Shown here: positions 54,163-63,662 of the stretch, one piece after another
Layout of the letters: each line of letters starts with the position of its first letter
Position numbering within the stretch: the stretch's first letter is position 1
DNA from: Pollutimonas sp036675275
Lineage (GTDB): Bacteria > Pseudomonadota > Gammaproteobacteria > Burkholderiales > Burkholderiaceae_B
Reading direction: 5' to 3'
NCBI GenBank assembly: GCA_036675275.1
Contig: JAKFFG010000023.1
Location: 124,001-188,000 of the forward strand
DNA length: 64,000 nucleotides
Translations under genes and position numbers: made by a program
Notes under the pieces: generated by a model
What the model was told of the DNA's origin: nothing
Seen by the model: the letters and a program-made list of their open reading frames with translations, nothing else
The model's database searches: none

Positions 54163-55650
54163 TTACCCTTGCATGCCGCCGAGGCAGACATACTTGAGTT
54201 CCATGAAGTCATCCATGCCGTAAACCGAGCCTTCCCGCCCAAGCCCCGACTGCTTGACTCCGCCAAATGGCGCGACTTCGTTGGAAATGAGGCCGGTGTT
54301 GACGCCCACCATGCCGTATTCAAGCGCCTCGGCCACGCGGAAGATGCGGCCGATGTCGCGACTGTAGAAATAGGAGGCAAGGCCGTACTCGGTGTCGTTG
54401 GCGAGCTTGACGACATGGTCTTCGTCCGTGAACTTGATGACAGGGGCTACCGGGCCGAAAGTTTCCTCGCGCATGCATAGCATGTCTTCGGTAATGCCGG
54501 ACAACACCGTGGGCTGGAAGTAGCGTCCGCCCAGTGCGTGCGCCTTGCCGCCGGCAGCGACTTTTGCTCCCTTGGCAATGGCGTCCTGTACGTGTTCCTG
54601 CACCTTGTTGACCGCTGCGTCGTCGATGAGCGGACCCTGGGTGCTCTGGTCGCTGAAGCCGTCGCCGACCTGCAGCTTGCCGACTTTGGCCGCCAGTTTC
54701 TCGACAAAAGCCTCGTAGACGGTTTCATGCACGTAGAAGCGGTTGGTGCATACGCAGGTTTGTCCGGCGTTGCGGTACTTGGAAATCATGGCGCCTTCCA
54801 CTGCGGCATCCAGGTCGGCATCGTCGAACACGATAAAAGGGGCGTGGCCGCCCAGTTCCAGTGACAGCTTCTTGATGGTGGCTGCGCTTTGCTGCATGAG
54901 TATGCGGCCCACGGCGGTCGAGCCGGTAAAGGTCACCTTCTTGACGACAGGGCTTGCGCACAGCACTTTGCCGATGGCAATGGAGCGCTCGCTGTCTGCG
55001 GTGATGATATTGAGCACGCCGGCGGGTATGCCTGCACGTTGCGCCAGTTCGGCCAGTGCAAGGGCCGACAAGGGAGTCTGTTCAGCGGGTTTGAGCACGA
55101 TGGTGCAGCCGGCGGCCAAGGCGGGGGCGACCTTGCGCGTAATCATGGCGTTGGGGAAATTCCAGGGCGTGATGGCAGCGCACACACCGATGGGTTCACG
55201 CATGACCAGCATGCGATTTGCGGTATTGGGAGACGCCATGATGTCGCCGCTGACGCGCTTGGCCTGTTCGGCAAACCACTCGACGAAAGATGCGCCATAG
55301 ACGATTTCGCCGCGCGCTTCGTTGATCGGCTTGCCCTGTTCCAGTGTCATCAATTGGGCCAGGTCTTCGGCGTTGGCCAGGATCAGGTCGAACCAGCGGC
55401 GCAGAATGGCTGCGCGATCTTTGCCGCTGCGGGCCCGCCATGCCTTGAACGCCTTGTCGGCGGCGTCGATGGCGCTGTGCGCCTGCGTTTCGTCCAAGTT
55501 GCTGACTTGTGCGACGATATCCCCGCTGGATGGATTGTCAACGCCGAAAGTGTCGCCGTCGGCAGCGTCGACCCATAGCCCGTTGATATAGGCACTGGTC
55601 TTGAAAAGCGTGGGGTCATTCAGGTGTACTGGAAGCGTTATGGTGCTCAT
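54163..55650 (-). CDS. gabD: Succinate-semialdehyde dehydrogenase type aldehyde dehydrogenase
   Basis: 495-residue aldehyde dehydrogenase of the GabD group. Seen are the cofactor and proton-abstraction region KLSLELGGHAPFIVFDDADL (about 250-269) with the catalytic Glu, and AGQTCVCTNRFYVHETVY with the nucleophilic Cys; FTGSTAVGRILMQQSA is the NAD(P) helix. PWNFPNAMITRKVAPALAAG is also diagnostic. GabD oxidises succinate semialdehyde to succinate. Here it lies upstream of tauABC on the same strand, but 275 bp apart, so it could be an independent gene; a role with another semialdehyde, such as sulfoacetaldehyde, cannot be excluded. Confidence 0.88.
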   Translation of the reverse strand: MSTITLPVHLNDPTLFKTSAYINGLWVDAADGDTFGVDNPSSGDIVAQVSNLDETQAHSAIDAADKAFKAWRARSGKDRAAILRRWFDLILANAEDLAQLMTLEQGKPINEARGEIVYGASFVEWFAEQAKRVSGDIMASPNTANRMLVMREPIGVCAAITPWNFPNAMITRKVAPALAAGCTIVLKPAEQTPLSALALAELAQRAGIPAGVLNIITADSERSIAIGKVLCASPVVKKVTFTGSTAVGRILMQQSAATIKKLSLELGGHAPFIVFDDADLDAAVEGAMISKYRNAGQTCVCTNRFYVHETVYEAFVEKLAAKVGKLQVGDGFSDQSTQGPLIDDAAVNKVQEHVQDAIAKGAKVAAGGKAHALGGRYFQPTVLSGITEDMLCMREETFGPVAPVIKFTDEDHVVKLANDTEYGLASYFYSRDIGRIFRVAEALEYGMVGVNTGLISNEVAPFGGVKQSGLGREGSVYGMDDFMELKYVCLGGMQG

Positions 55651-55731
55651 GGTATTGGCGAACCTGCGTGAAGGTGAGTTGATGAAAAGGTGAGGGGAGC
55701 GCTGCCGGAACGCGCAGCCGCGGGTGGGATT

Positions 55732-56412
55732 CTATTCGGGCAGTGCGGGCGCGTAATCGCCTTCTTCGGCCAGATGGGAGCAGAACATTTCGATATGGCG
55801 CATGACGACGTCGGGATCGTCTGTAATGGTGAGAAGGTGCAGGTCTTGCGGGCCAATGAGGTGGTTCGCGAGCAGATTGGCCTTTATCCATTCGATCAGG
55901 CCGGCCCAGAACGACGCTCCGATAAGAATGATGGGTGCCGGCGGTATTTTGCGCGTCTGGACCAGGGTCATGACTTCGAAGAGTTCGTCCAGTGTGCCGA
56001 AGCCTCCGGGCATGGCGATGTAGGCGGCGCTGTGCATGAAGAAGGTGGCCTTGCGCGAATAGAAATAATCGAATGCAAGGCTATGGGTTTGATACCTGTT
56101 GCAGCTGGTTTCGTGCGGAAGGTTGATATTCAGGCCGACGCTTTTGCCGCCGGCCAGGAATGCTCCTTTGTTGGCTGCCTCCATGATGCCGGGGCCGCCT
56201 CCTGCGATGACCGTCAGGCCTGCCTTGGCAAGCCGGGCCCCGACAGCTTCGCTTAATGCATAATAGGGCGAATCGGGTTTAATGCGGGCGCTGCCGAAAA
56301 TGCTGACGCCCCAACCTATTTCTTCCAGAGTATCTGCAGCTTTCTGCATCTCTGACATAATTCCGGGAATCTGCTGAGCTGCCGGCAAACGGACTACTTT
56401 ATTATCTGACAT
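55732..56412 (-). CDS. LOG-family nucleotide 5'-monophosphate phosphoribohydrolase-like protein
   Basis: 226-residue Rossmann-fold protein of the TIGR00730/LOG group. The two signature motifs GGGPGIMEAANKGAF (about 74-88) and PGGFGTLDELFE (about 136-147) are present. Plant LOG and some bacterial members release free cytokinin bases, while others cleave nucleoside monophosphates; which applies here is unknown. The start ATG at 56412 shares bases with the divergent polA ATG. gabD follows after 81 bp. Confidence 0.88.
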   Translation of the reverse strand: MSDNKVVRLPAAQQIPGIMSEMQKAADTLEEIGWGVSIFGSARIKPDSPYYALSEAVGARLAKAGLTVIAGGGPGIMEAANKGAFLAGGKSVGLNINLPHETSCNRYQTHSLAFDYFYSRKATFFMHSAAYIAMPGGFGTLDELFEVMTLVQTRKIPPAPIILIGASFWAGLIEWIKANLLANHLIGPQDLHLLTITDDPDVVMRHIEMFCSHLAEEGDYAPALPE

Positions 56413-59128
56413 GAAAAAAACCTTGTTGCTTGTTGATGGGTCCAGCTATCTTTATCGGGCATATCACGCCATGCCCGACCTCAGGAATGCCAAGGGAGAA
56501 CCTACCGGAGCCCTCTATGGTGTCATCTCCATGTTAAGGAGACTCCAGCAGGATTACAAGGCCGATTATGCCGCTTGTGTATTCGATGCGAAAGGCAAGA
56601 CCTTTCGCGACGACATGTATCCTCTGTACAAAGGCCACCGGCCGTCCATGCCCGACGAACTTGCAGCACAAATCGAGCCCATACACCAGGCAGTCGCCGC
56701 ATTGGGCTGGCCCGTGCTCACCGTGCCTGGCGTCGAGGCTGACGATATCATAGGTACATTGGCCAATCGGGCTACGGCAGAAGACGTACGCACAATAATC
56801 TCGACCGGCGACAAGGATCTCGCGCAGCTTGTGAACGAACATGTTGAACTGGTCAATACCATGACCAACGAGCGCCAGGATGTGGCGGGCGTATTGGCCC
56901 GGTTCGGCGTGAGCCCCGACCAGATCGTGGATTACCTGATGCTGGTCGGGGACGCGGTCGATAATATCCCGGGCGTGCCCAAGGTGGGTCCCAAAACTGC
57001 GGTCAAGTGGCTGACTGAATACAAGACGGTGGATGGGCTGGTTGCCAACGCGCAGGCCATCAAGGGCGTGATCGGCGACAACCTGCGGGCGGCCATTCCC
57101 AATTTCGACCTGACGCGGCGGCTGATCACGGTGAAGACCGACTGCGAAATCCCGGCGCTGGCGCACGGCCTGGTCGACCTGACTCCCAAAGCGCTGGATC
57201 GCGAGGTGCTGCTCAAGCTGTATGACGATTATGGCTTCCGCAACTGGCTGCGCGAACTCAGCGGCGAGAACGACCGCATACCCACGCAGGATAGCCGCGT
57301 GGCGGCCCAGCCTCCCCAGGCTCCGGTGCAGACGTGCTACGAAACCCTGCTGGAATGGAATGATTTCGATCGCTGGATGACCATGCTGGAGTCGGCCGAA
57401 CTGGTAGCGGTGGATACGGAAACGACTTCGCTGGATCCCATGCAGGCCCGGCTGGTGGGTATTTCCCTGTCTACCGAACCAGGGGTGGCGTGCTATATCC
57501 CGCTGGGCCATCGAGGACCGGACCGGGTTTTGCAGCTGCCCAGGCAGCAGGTGCTGGAACGCATGCGCAAGTGGCTGGAAAATCCCGCTGCCCCCAAGCT
57601 TCTGCATAACGCCAAGTATGACGCGCATGTATTCATGAGCGAGGGCATCAACCTGGCGGGTATTACCGAAGACACCATGCTGCAGGCCTATGTGCTCGAA
57701 TCGCACAAGCGCGTCAATTTGCAAGAACTGGGCCAGCGCTGGCTGGGCCGCACTGGTACGACGTACGAAGACCTGTGCGGCAAAGGGGCCCGGCAAATCT
57801 GCTTCGATGAGGTCGAGGTCGAGAAGGCATCGCACTATGCCTGCGAGGACGCCGATTTCACCTTGCAACTGCATAGGGTATTGCGCCCGCAAGTCGCCGT
57901 GGATCCCGGTCTGGAGGCTGTCTACCAGCTTGAAATCAAGGCTTCGCGCGTCCTGACCATCATCGAACGCAACGGCGTGGGCATAGACGCCCACGTTCTT
58001 GCCATGCAAAGCCACGAAATCGGACAGCAGTTGCTGCTGCTTGAAAACAAGGCATACGAACTGGCCGGACAACCATTCAACCTGAACTCACCCAAGCAGC
58101 TGGGCGAGATCCTGTTCCAGCGCATGAACTTGCCGGTTATTCGTAAAACGGCCAGCGGCGCGCCGTCCACCGATGAAGACGTGCTCAGCAAGCTTGCCCG
58201 CGATTACCCGCTGCCGCAACTTTTGCTCGAATACCGCGGCCTGGCCAAGCTTAAGTCCACCTATACCGACAAACTGCCCAAGATGATCAATCCGGCCACG
58301 GGCAGGGTGCATACCCGTTACGCCCAGGCGGCCGTCATCACGGGACGCCTGGCTTCGTCGGATCCCAATCTGCAGAACATACCGGTGCGCAATCCGGAAG
58401 GCCGGCGTGTGCGCACGGCCTTCGTGGCGAAAAAAGGGCAAATCGTGTCGGCCGACTATTCGCAAATAGAACTGCGTGTAATGGCTCATGTATCCGACGA
58501 TGAAAACCTGTGCCGGGCCTTTGAATTGGGCGAAGACATACACCGTGCAACGGCCTCTGAAGTTTTTGGCGTTGCACTGGCTGATGTCTCAGCTGAACAG
58601 CGCCGGGCTGCCAAGGCCATCAACTTCGGCCTGATCTATGGCATGGGCGAATTCGGTCTGGCATCCAACCTGGGCATTACGCGCGACGCCGCCAAGGCTT
58701 ATATTGATCGATACTTTACCCGCTATCCTGGTGTGGCCGCGTATATGGATCAGACCCGGCGGATGGCGCGCGAACTGGGCTATGTCGAAACAGTGTTTGG
58801 CCGACGCCTTTGGCTGCCCGAGATCCGTGGCGCCAAAGGGCCGCGCCTGGCCGCGGCCGAGCGGGCGGCGATCAATGCCCCCATGCAGGGCACCGCGGCC
58901 GATCTCATCAAGTTCGCCATGGTCGCGGCTCAGGAATGGATAGAAGACCAGGGGCTTGAATGCCTTATGGTCATGCAGGTTCACGATGAACTGGTGTTCG
59001 ATGTACCGGCGGACGAAGTCGAAACTGTCGTCCAGAATCTGCCCGGACTGATGTGCAAGGTGGCCACGCTGCGCGTTCCGTTGGTGGCGGAAGTTGGCGT
59101 CGGGCCAAATTGGGAGCAGGCCCATTGA
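56411..59128 (+). CDS. polA: DNA polymerase I
   Basis: 905-residue PolA for Okazaki fragment processing and repair. Domains in order: 5'-3' exonuclease (LLVDGSSYLYRAYHAM at the start, VEADDIIGTLA, STGDKDLAQLV), then 3'-5' exonuclease (VAVDTETTSLDP near 335 with the metal-binding Asp and Glu retained), and the polymerase with VSADYSQIELRVMAHVS, RRAAKAINFGLIYGMGEFGL and MQVHDELVFDVP. The length is near that of E. coli (928). ATG 56411 is the family start; no Shine-Dalgarno is clear because the upstream bases are the first codons of the divergent gene. Confidence 0.97.
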   Translation: MKKTLLLVDGSSYLYRAYHAMPDLRNAKGEPTGALYGVISMLRRLQQDYKADYAACVFDAKGKTFRDDMYPLYKGHRPSMPDELAAQIEPIHQAVAALGWPVLTVPGVEADDIIGTLANRATAEDVRTIISTGDKDLAQLVNEHVELVNTMTNERQDVAGVLARFGVSPDQIVDYLMLVGDAVDNIPGVPKVGPKTAVKWLTEYKTVDGLVANAQAIKGVIGDNLRAAIPNFDLTRRLITVKTDCEIPALAHGLVDLTPKALDREVLLKLYDDYGFRNWLRELSGENDRIPTQDSRVAAQPPQAPVQTCYETLLEWNDFDRWMTMLESAELVAVDTETTSLDPMQARLVGISLSTEPGVACYIPLGHRGPDRVLQLPRQQVLERMRKWLENPAAPKLLHNAKYDAHVFMSEGINLAGITEDTMLQAYVLESHKRVNLQELGQRWLGRTGTTYEDLCGKGARQICFDEVEVEKASHYACEDADFTLQLHRVLRPQVAVDPGLEAVYQLEIKASRVLTIIERNGVGIDAHVLAMQSHEIGQQLLLLENKAYELAGQPFNLNSPKQLGEILFQRMNLPVIRKTASGAPSTDEDVLSKLARDYPLPQLLLEYRGLAKLKSTYTDKLPKMINPATGRVHTRYAQAAVITGRLASSDPNLQNIPVRNPEGRRVRTAFVAKKGQIVSADYSQIELRVMAHVSDDENLCRAFELGEDIHRATASEVFGVALADVSAEQRRAAKAINFGLIYGMGEFGLASNLGITRDAAKAYIDRYFTRYPGVAAYMDQTRRMARELGYVETVFGRRLWLPEIRGAKGPRLAAAERAAINAPMQGTAADLIKFAMVAAQEWIEDQGLECLMVMQVHDELVFDVPADEVETVVQNLPGLMCKVATLRVPLVAEVGVGPNWEQAH

Positions 59129-59147
59129 CCAGCGGGGGTCTGTTTAT

Positions 59148-59167
59148 TACTAGAGGATACTAGAGGA
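59148..59167 (+). repeat. 10-bp tandem repeat duplicating a ribosome binding site
   Basis: TACTAGAGGA occurs twice in direct succession (59148-59157 and 59158-59167). Each copy contains AGAGGA; the second is 6 nt from the start codon at 59174. Confidence 0.9.
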
Positions 59168-59173
59168 GCTGAC

Positions 59174-59971
59174 ATGTCATTTTCTTCCATCACCGGAAGC
59201 ACTGAATCCACATTGCATACCAGTGCCGAAGGCTTGCGCCATGGCATGGTCGATATTCCGACCGCCGATGGCACCATACCGGCCTATTACGCCGCTCCGG
59301 CCAATATCGAGCGTCCTCCGGTAATCCTGGTCATACAAGAAATATTCGGGGTGCATGAGCATATCAAGGACGTGTGCCGCCGCTTCGCCGCGCAGGGATA
59401 CATGGCAGTCGCCCCGGAGCTCTACCAGCGGCAGGGCGATGCCGCCAGCTATACCGATATGCCCTCGCTCATCAAGGACATCGTGTCTAAAGTGCCCGAT
59501 GAGCAGGTGCTGGCCGACCTGGATGCCAGTGTGCAGTGGGCCAATGGCCAGGGCGCCGATACGATGCGCCTGGGCGTCACCGGGTTTTGCTGGGGCGGGC
59601 GGCAGGTATGGATGTATGCCGCGCATAATCCTGGCTGCAAGGCAGGCGTCGCCTGGTACGGCAAGCTCACGGCCGGACATGGTCCTTTGCAGGTAAGGAA
59701 TCCCATCGACATCACGGCAGACCTGCATGCGCCTGTGCTGGGCTTGTATGGGGGGCAGGATGCGAGCATCCCGCAAGAGGATATACGCCGCATGGAGGCG
59801 GGATTGAAGCAGGGAAGCGTTTGCGCCCAGTCTTCCCGGATCGTCGTATATCCGGAGTCAGGCCACGCCTTCTTTGCCGATTATCGGCCCAGCTATCGTG
59901 CCGCGGACGCCCAGGACGCCTGGGACAAGGCCGTGTCGTGGTTTGATCGGCATCTGTCCGATGCAACATGA
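59174..59971 (+). CDS. Dienelactone hydrolase family protein
   Basis: 265-residue alpha/beta hydrolase of the carboxymethylenebutenolidase family. The nucleophile Cys lies in VTGFCWGGRQVWMYA (about 136-150), the Asp in LYGGQDASIPQED (about 193-205) and the His in PESGHAFFADYRPSYR (about 229-244). An early EIFGVHEHIKDVCRRFAAQG is also typical. Real dienelactone hydrolases act in chlorocatechol degradation, but many members have other or unknown substrates and no such pathway is visible here. It is 45 bp after polA with a duplicated Shine-Dalgarno. Confidence 0.9.
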   Translation: MSFSSITGSTESTLHTSAEGLRHGMVDIPTADGTIPAYYAAPANIERPPVILVIQEIFGVHEHIKDVCRRFAAQGYMAVAPELYQRQGDAASYTDMPSLIKDIVSKVPDEQVLADLDASVQWANGQGADTMRLGVTGFCWGGRQVWMYAAHNPGCKAGVAWYGKLTAGHGPLQVRNPIDITADLHAPVLGLYGGQDASIPQEDIRRMEAGLKQGSVCAQSSRIVVYPESGHAFFADYRPSYRAADAQDAWDKAVSWFDRHLSDAT

Positions 59972-59998
59972 GCTTTGCCGCCACGCTGCAGTGCGTGT

Positions 59999-61669
59999 TT
60001 ATTCAAGCAGGCCTTCGTTGTCGCGCAGCCGGTTGGGCAACAGTTCGTCGTGCTTGGCCAGTATCGGGTAGGCGGACGCTTCGACCAGATAAGAATTCAC
60101 CGTTTTTATATCGCGCAGTATATCCAGGTAGAACGAACCCAGTTCGGCCTGATCAAGCCGTCCCGACTTGATGTTTTCCAGATGCTGCTCTGCCGCGTTG
60201 GCTTCCAGTTCCCTGAAATGGTCTTTCTCGAAGGCCAGGAACTTTGCGCTTCTTACATCTTCCGCGACAAACAGCGCGGCAGCCTGGCGTTGATTGCGTA
60301 TGACGCGGTCCAACATCGTGGTGAGCTCCGAGCTTTGGCTGGCGGTGAAAGACCGGCCTTTCTTGAACAGGCTGGCGGCATGGGCAAGCAAGCCGTTGGT
60401 GGTCAGGTTGGCGGCATGGGCCACATTCGTTGAAAACGCAAGGATCTCGTCACGGCGGCGATGATCCGCAGTGTTCATGGCATCCTGGTCCAGCGTCGCC
60501 ACATAAGTGGTGATAAGCCCGTCCAGGCGATTGATGGCATTGTTGATGTAGCGCGCATGCGAGATGCGGTGCCGGTTGTCGTGCAGCAAGCTGGCGCGCG
60601 CCATTCCAAGCAGGTTCTGGAGCATGTCCGCCAGGCGCAAGGCTTCGCGAGCCGCGTTCCCAAGTGCAATGCCGGGGACTTCATGCGCGGATTCATCCAG
60701 GTACTGCGGGCGCGAAGGATCGTTGGGATCGGTGCGCTTGGGCAGGAGCCGCACGAGCAGCTTGGAATATGGCGTCAGCACAGGAAGAAAAAGCAGGGCG
60801 GTCAGGACATTGAACAGCGTGTGGAAATTGGCTACCTCGCGGGCCGGGTCCGAACTGAGCAAAGACATCAGCGATGGCAGCCACGGCAAGAGCAATAGCG
60901 CCAGCAGGCATCCGGCCAGGCGTGTTCCCAGATTGCCCAGCGGCAGGCGCCGGGCAGCCGGATCATCGTCGCCGCTGCCTTCCAGTATGGGATTGATGGA
61001 TGTACCCAGGTTGGCGCCGAGCACGAGGGCGAATGCCAGCGACGGCGTAACCAGCCCATGGCTGGCCAGGGACATGATCAGGACCACCACCGCAACACTG
61101 GAGTGAGCCGCCCAGGCAAGCACTGCGGCCAGCAGCAGGGCGATCACGGGCTGGCCGGACAGGGCGCCCAGCAGTATCCTCAGAAGGTTCGCGTCCTGCA
61201 GTGGAGCAAAGAGCTGTACCAGTTGATGCAGGGCCATTAACAGCAGGCCCAGGCCTATGAACACGCGGCCGAGGTCGCGCCGCCGGCTGGGCTGGTGGCG
61301 CCGGAACAGCCATACGCCGATCAGGATGAAGGCCGGCGCCAGCGCGGTCAGATTGAATGACAGCAATTGCACAATCAATGTCGTGCCGACGTTGGCGCCC
61401 AGCATGGCCGCCAGACCCGGCCCCAGGGCCACGAGTCCGCCCGCCGCGAAGCTGGCGATCATCAGACCTGTTGCCGTACTGCTTTGTATGGCCGACGTAA
61501 TGGCGAGGCCGGTAAAGAATGCCCGCAGGCGTGTGCCCAGGGCATGCCCCATCCACACGCCCAGCGTCGCTCCGAATGCCCGCTGCACACCGCTCTGCAC
61601 CATATGGACGCCCCAGAGCAGCAGGGCGATGTAGCCGCCAAAATCCAGCAGAGCGAAGAGTTCTTTCAT
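59999..61669 (-). CDS. Na/Pi cotransporter family protein with PhoU-like C-terminus
   Basis: 556-residue membrane protein of the NptA/YjbB group. The N-terminal half has about eight membrane segments with two copies of the family repeat: QSSTATGLMIASFAAGGLVA with GANVGTTLIVQLL (about 61-110), and HSSVAVVVLIMSLASHGLVT with LGANLGTSINPILEG (about 190-235). The C-terminal part (about 340-540) is helical and PhoU-like (LRLADMLQNLLGMARASLLH). Such proteins move phosphate with sodium, E. coli YjbB exporting it. It is convergent with the dienelactone hydrolase gene. Confidence 0.9.
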   Translation of the reverse strand: MKELFALLDFGGYIALLLWGVHMVQSGVQRAFGATLGVWMGHALGTRLRAFFTGLAITSAIQSSTATGLMIASFAAGGLVALGPGLAAMLGANVGTTLIVQLLSFNLTALAPAFILIGVWLFRRHQPSRRRDLGRVFIGLGLLLMALHQLVQLFAPLQDANLLRILLGALSGQPVIALLLAAVLAWAAHSSVAVVVLIMSLASHGLVTPSLAFALVLGANLGTSINPILEGSGDDDPAARRLPLGNLGTRLAGCLLALLLLPWLPSLMSLLSSDPAREVANFHTLFNVLTALLFLPVLTPYSKLLVRLLPKRTDPNDPSRPQYLDESAHEVPGIALGNAAREALRLADMLQNLLGMARASLLHDNRHRISHARYINNAINRLDGLITTYVATLDQDAMNTADHRRRDEILAFSTNVAHAANLTTNGLLAHAASLFKKGRSFTASQSSELTTMLDRVIRNQRQAAALFVAEDVRSAKFLAFEKDHFRELEANAAEQHLENIKSGRLDQAELGSFYLDILRDIKTVNSYLVEASAYPILAKHDELLPNRLRDNEGLLE

Positions 61670-61696
61670 GGCTGCATCATAAACCAGCCATGGGCC

Positions 61697-62578
61697 TTAA
61701 ATTCGTTGTGCCGCCTGCAGGGCGTTGATGCGTGCCTGAATGGGAGGATGGGAAGCGAACATGGCGCTGATGGCGCCGTTTCCGGAAATGCCCGAGGCCT
61801 TGAAGGCCTTGGGCAGTTCGCCCGATTGAAGGCCGCCCAGCCGGACCAGCGCGCGCAGCATCGGTTCACGCGATGCGAGCAGGCTTGCCGAGCCGGCGTC
61901 GGCCCTGTATTCGCGTTGGCGCGAGAACCAGGCGACGATGATCGAGGCCAGAATGCCGAACAGGATTTCGCACGCGATAACCGTGACGTAATAACCTATG
62001 CCGATGTCGCGGTCATTCTTGAAGACGACCCGGTCGACGAAATAGCCAACGATGCGCGCGAAGAACACGACGAAGGTATTGACCACGCCCTGGATCAGCG
62101 TAAGCGTGATCATGTCGCCGTTGGCGACGTGCGCGACTTCGTGGCCGAGTACGCCCGCGACTTCTTCTTCCGTCATGCTTTCCAGCAGGCCGGTGGACAC
62201 CGCGACCAGGGCGTTGTTCTTGGATGCGCCGGTGGCGAATGCATTGGGTGCGCCGTCGTAGATGGCGACTTCAGGGCGGCCGATGCCGGCCCGGTCGGCC
62301 AGTTGGTGTACCGTGTCGACCAGCCAGGCTTCCTGCGCGTTGCCGGGTGCTTGCGGATCGATGACGCGCGCGCCGGTGCTTCGTTTTGCCATCCACTTGC
62401 TGATGAACAGTGAAATGAATGAGCCGGTGAACCCGATGATGGCGGAGAAAATCAGCAGCTGAGTCAGGTCCAGCCCATTGGCTGTCATAAACCGGCCCAC
62501 GCCCAGCACGCTCATGGAGGCGCCGAGAACAATCATTACAGCAAGGTTGGTTAGCAAAAATAGGATGATTCGATTCAT
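61697..62578 (-). CDS. htpX: HtpX, membrane zinc metalloprotease
   Basis: 293-residue inner-membrane M48 protease that degrades misfolded membrane proteins. Two N-terminal membrane segments (IILFLLTNLAVMIVLGASMS; LLIFSAIIGFTGSFISLFIS), the zinc motif LGHEVAHVANGDM (about 137-149) and, after two more segments, the third ligand in SRQREYRADAGSASLL. ATG 62578 (MNRIILF) is the family start. Length matches E. coli HtpX (293). Confidence 0.96.
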   Translation of the reverse strand: MNRIILFLLTNLAVMIVLGASMSVLGVGRFMTANGLDLTQLLIFSAIIGFTGSFISLFISKWMAKRSTGARVIDPQAPGNAQEAWLVDTVHQLADRAGIGRPEVAIYDGAPNAFATGASKNNALVAVSTGLLESMTEEEVAGVLGHEVAHVANGDMITLTLIQGVVNTFVVFFARIVGYFVDRVVFKNDRDIGIGYYVTVIACEILFGILASIIVAWFSRQREYRADAGSASLLASREPMLRALVRLGGLQSGELPKAFKASGISGNGAISAMFASHPPIQARINALQAAQRI

Positions 62579-62726
62579 TTTTATGTTTCCGGCGTAGCGA
62601 TCAACAAAGTTGGACTGTGTATATGGAGGCCAGTTCCCGGATTTAAAGCTGGAGCGAGCCAAAATCGAGAAAACAGCAGAGTATAGTATCGACTTTGTAG
62701 TTTAAATTTGAATTTCGGTCGATTTC

Positions 62727-63662
62727 ATGCAGTCTCTGTGGATGTTACTGGCGAGTATCATGTTTGCTGGCATGGGGGCTTGTGTGAAAGTCGCCTCCGA
62801 TTATGGGGCGTCTTTGCCGCATGTGGTCCTGTTCCGGGGCATTCCCTCGGTGCTGCTGCTGTTGTGCTGGGCCAAGCTCACGCATCGGCGGCTGCGGCCG
62901 CCAAGCTGGAAACTGCACCTGTGGCGCAATGTTTCCGGCGTCACATCGATGTGGCTGGGGTTCTTTGCCATCTCGCACCTGCCTCTCTCAACGGCTATCA
63001 GCCTGAATTACACGGCTCCCCTGTTCATCGCCGGCTGGATGCTCGCGCAAGGCGGTTCGCAGCGCGACCCTGTCCGCCTGATTGCCGTGCTGTTCGGTTT
63101 TATCGGCGTGATTGCGGTGCTGCGCCCCAGCATAGCTGAAGAACACTGGTTTGCCGCCTTGTTGGGCCTGGGTGCCGGCGCTCTGTCTGCGATCGCCATG
63201 ATGCAGGTCAGGGAATTGGGTCGGGTCGGTGAGCCGGAATGGCGCACCGTGCTCATCTTTTCGTGCTGCGTGTGCCTGACCAGTCTGGGCGGCGTTGCGG
63301 CCGAAGGGTGGCGCGATATCGATGTCGTCGCCTGGCTGGCACTGGCCGGCGTTGGCGTGCTGGGCCTCGTGGGACAACTGGCCATGACGCGTGCTTTCGG
63401 CCTGGGTTCGGCGCTCTTGACGGCTGCCCTCCAATACACCACCATCATTTTTGCCGCCATGCTGGGCATCCTTTTCTGGGACGACTTGCCCGATGCGATC
63501 GCATGGGGAGGCATGGCCATGATCATCGCTTCGGGTCTGCTGTCCATATGGCGAACCTACAGCGAGGATCGCGTCATGAAAGGCCAGACCTTAACGGTCA
63601 TGCAAGCCTCCGGTAGCGGCGCAACAAATGTCACAAACGAACAGGAGCCCCGAAATGTCTGA
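62727..63662 (+). CDS. EamA/DMT-superfamily transporter
   Basis: 311-residue inner-membrane protein with two EamA repeats and about ten hydrophobic segments, starting LWMLLASIMFAGMGACVKVA. Signature-like stretches are LSTAISLNYTAPLFIAGWML in the first half and LLTAALQYTTIIFAAMLGIL in the second. The C-terminal 40 residues are hydrophilic. DMT members export amino acids, nucleobases or other metabolites; the substrate cannot be read here. It is divergent from htpX with 148 bp between, and its end overlaps the sulfurtransferase start by 8 bp. Confidence 0.9.
   Translation: MQSLWMLLASIMFAGMGACVKVASDYGASLPHVVLFRGIPSVLLLLCWAKLTHRRLRPPSWKLHLWRNVSGVTSMWLGFFAISHLPLSTAISLNYTAPLFIAGWMLAQGGSQRDPVRLIAVLFGFIGVIAVLRPSIAEEHWFAALLGLGAGALSAIAMMQVRELGRVGEPEWRTVLIFSCCVCLTSLGGVAAEGWRDIDVVAWLALAGVGVLGLVGQLAMTRAFGLGSALLTAALQYTTIIFAAMLGILFWDDLPDAIAWGGMAMIIASGLLSIWRTYSEDRVMKGQTLTVMQASGSGATNVTNEQEPRNV

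Noticed and set aside
56534..58072. A 512-codon minus-strand open frame opposite polA
   Set aside because: Antisense shadow; polA on the plus strand has every catalytic motif.
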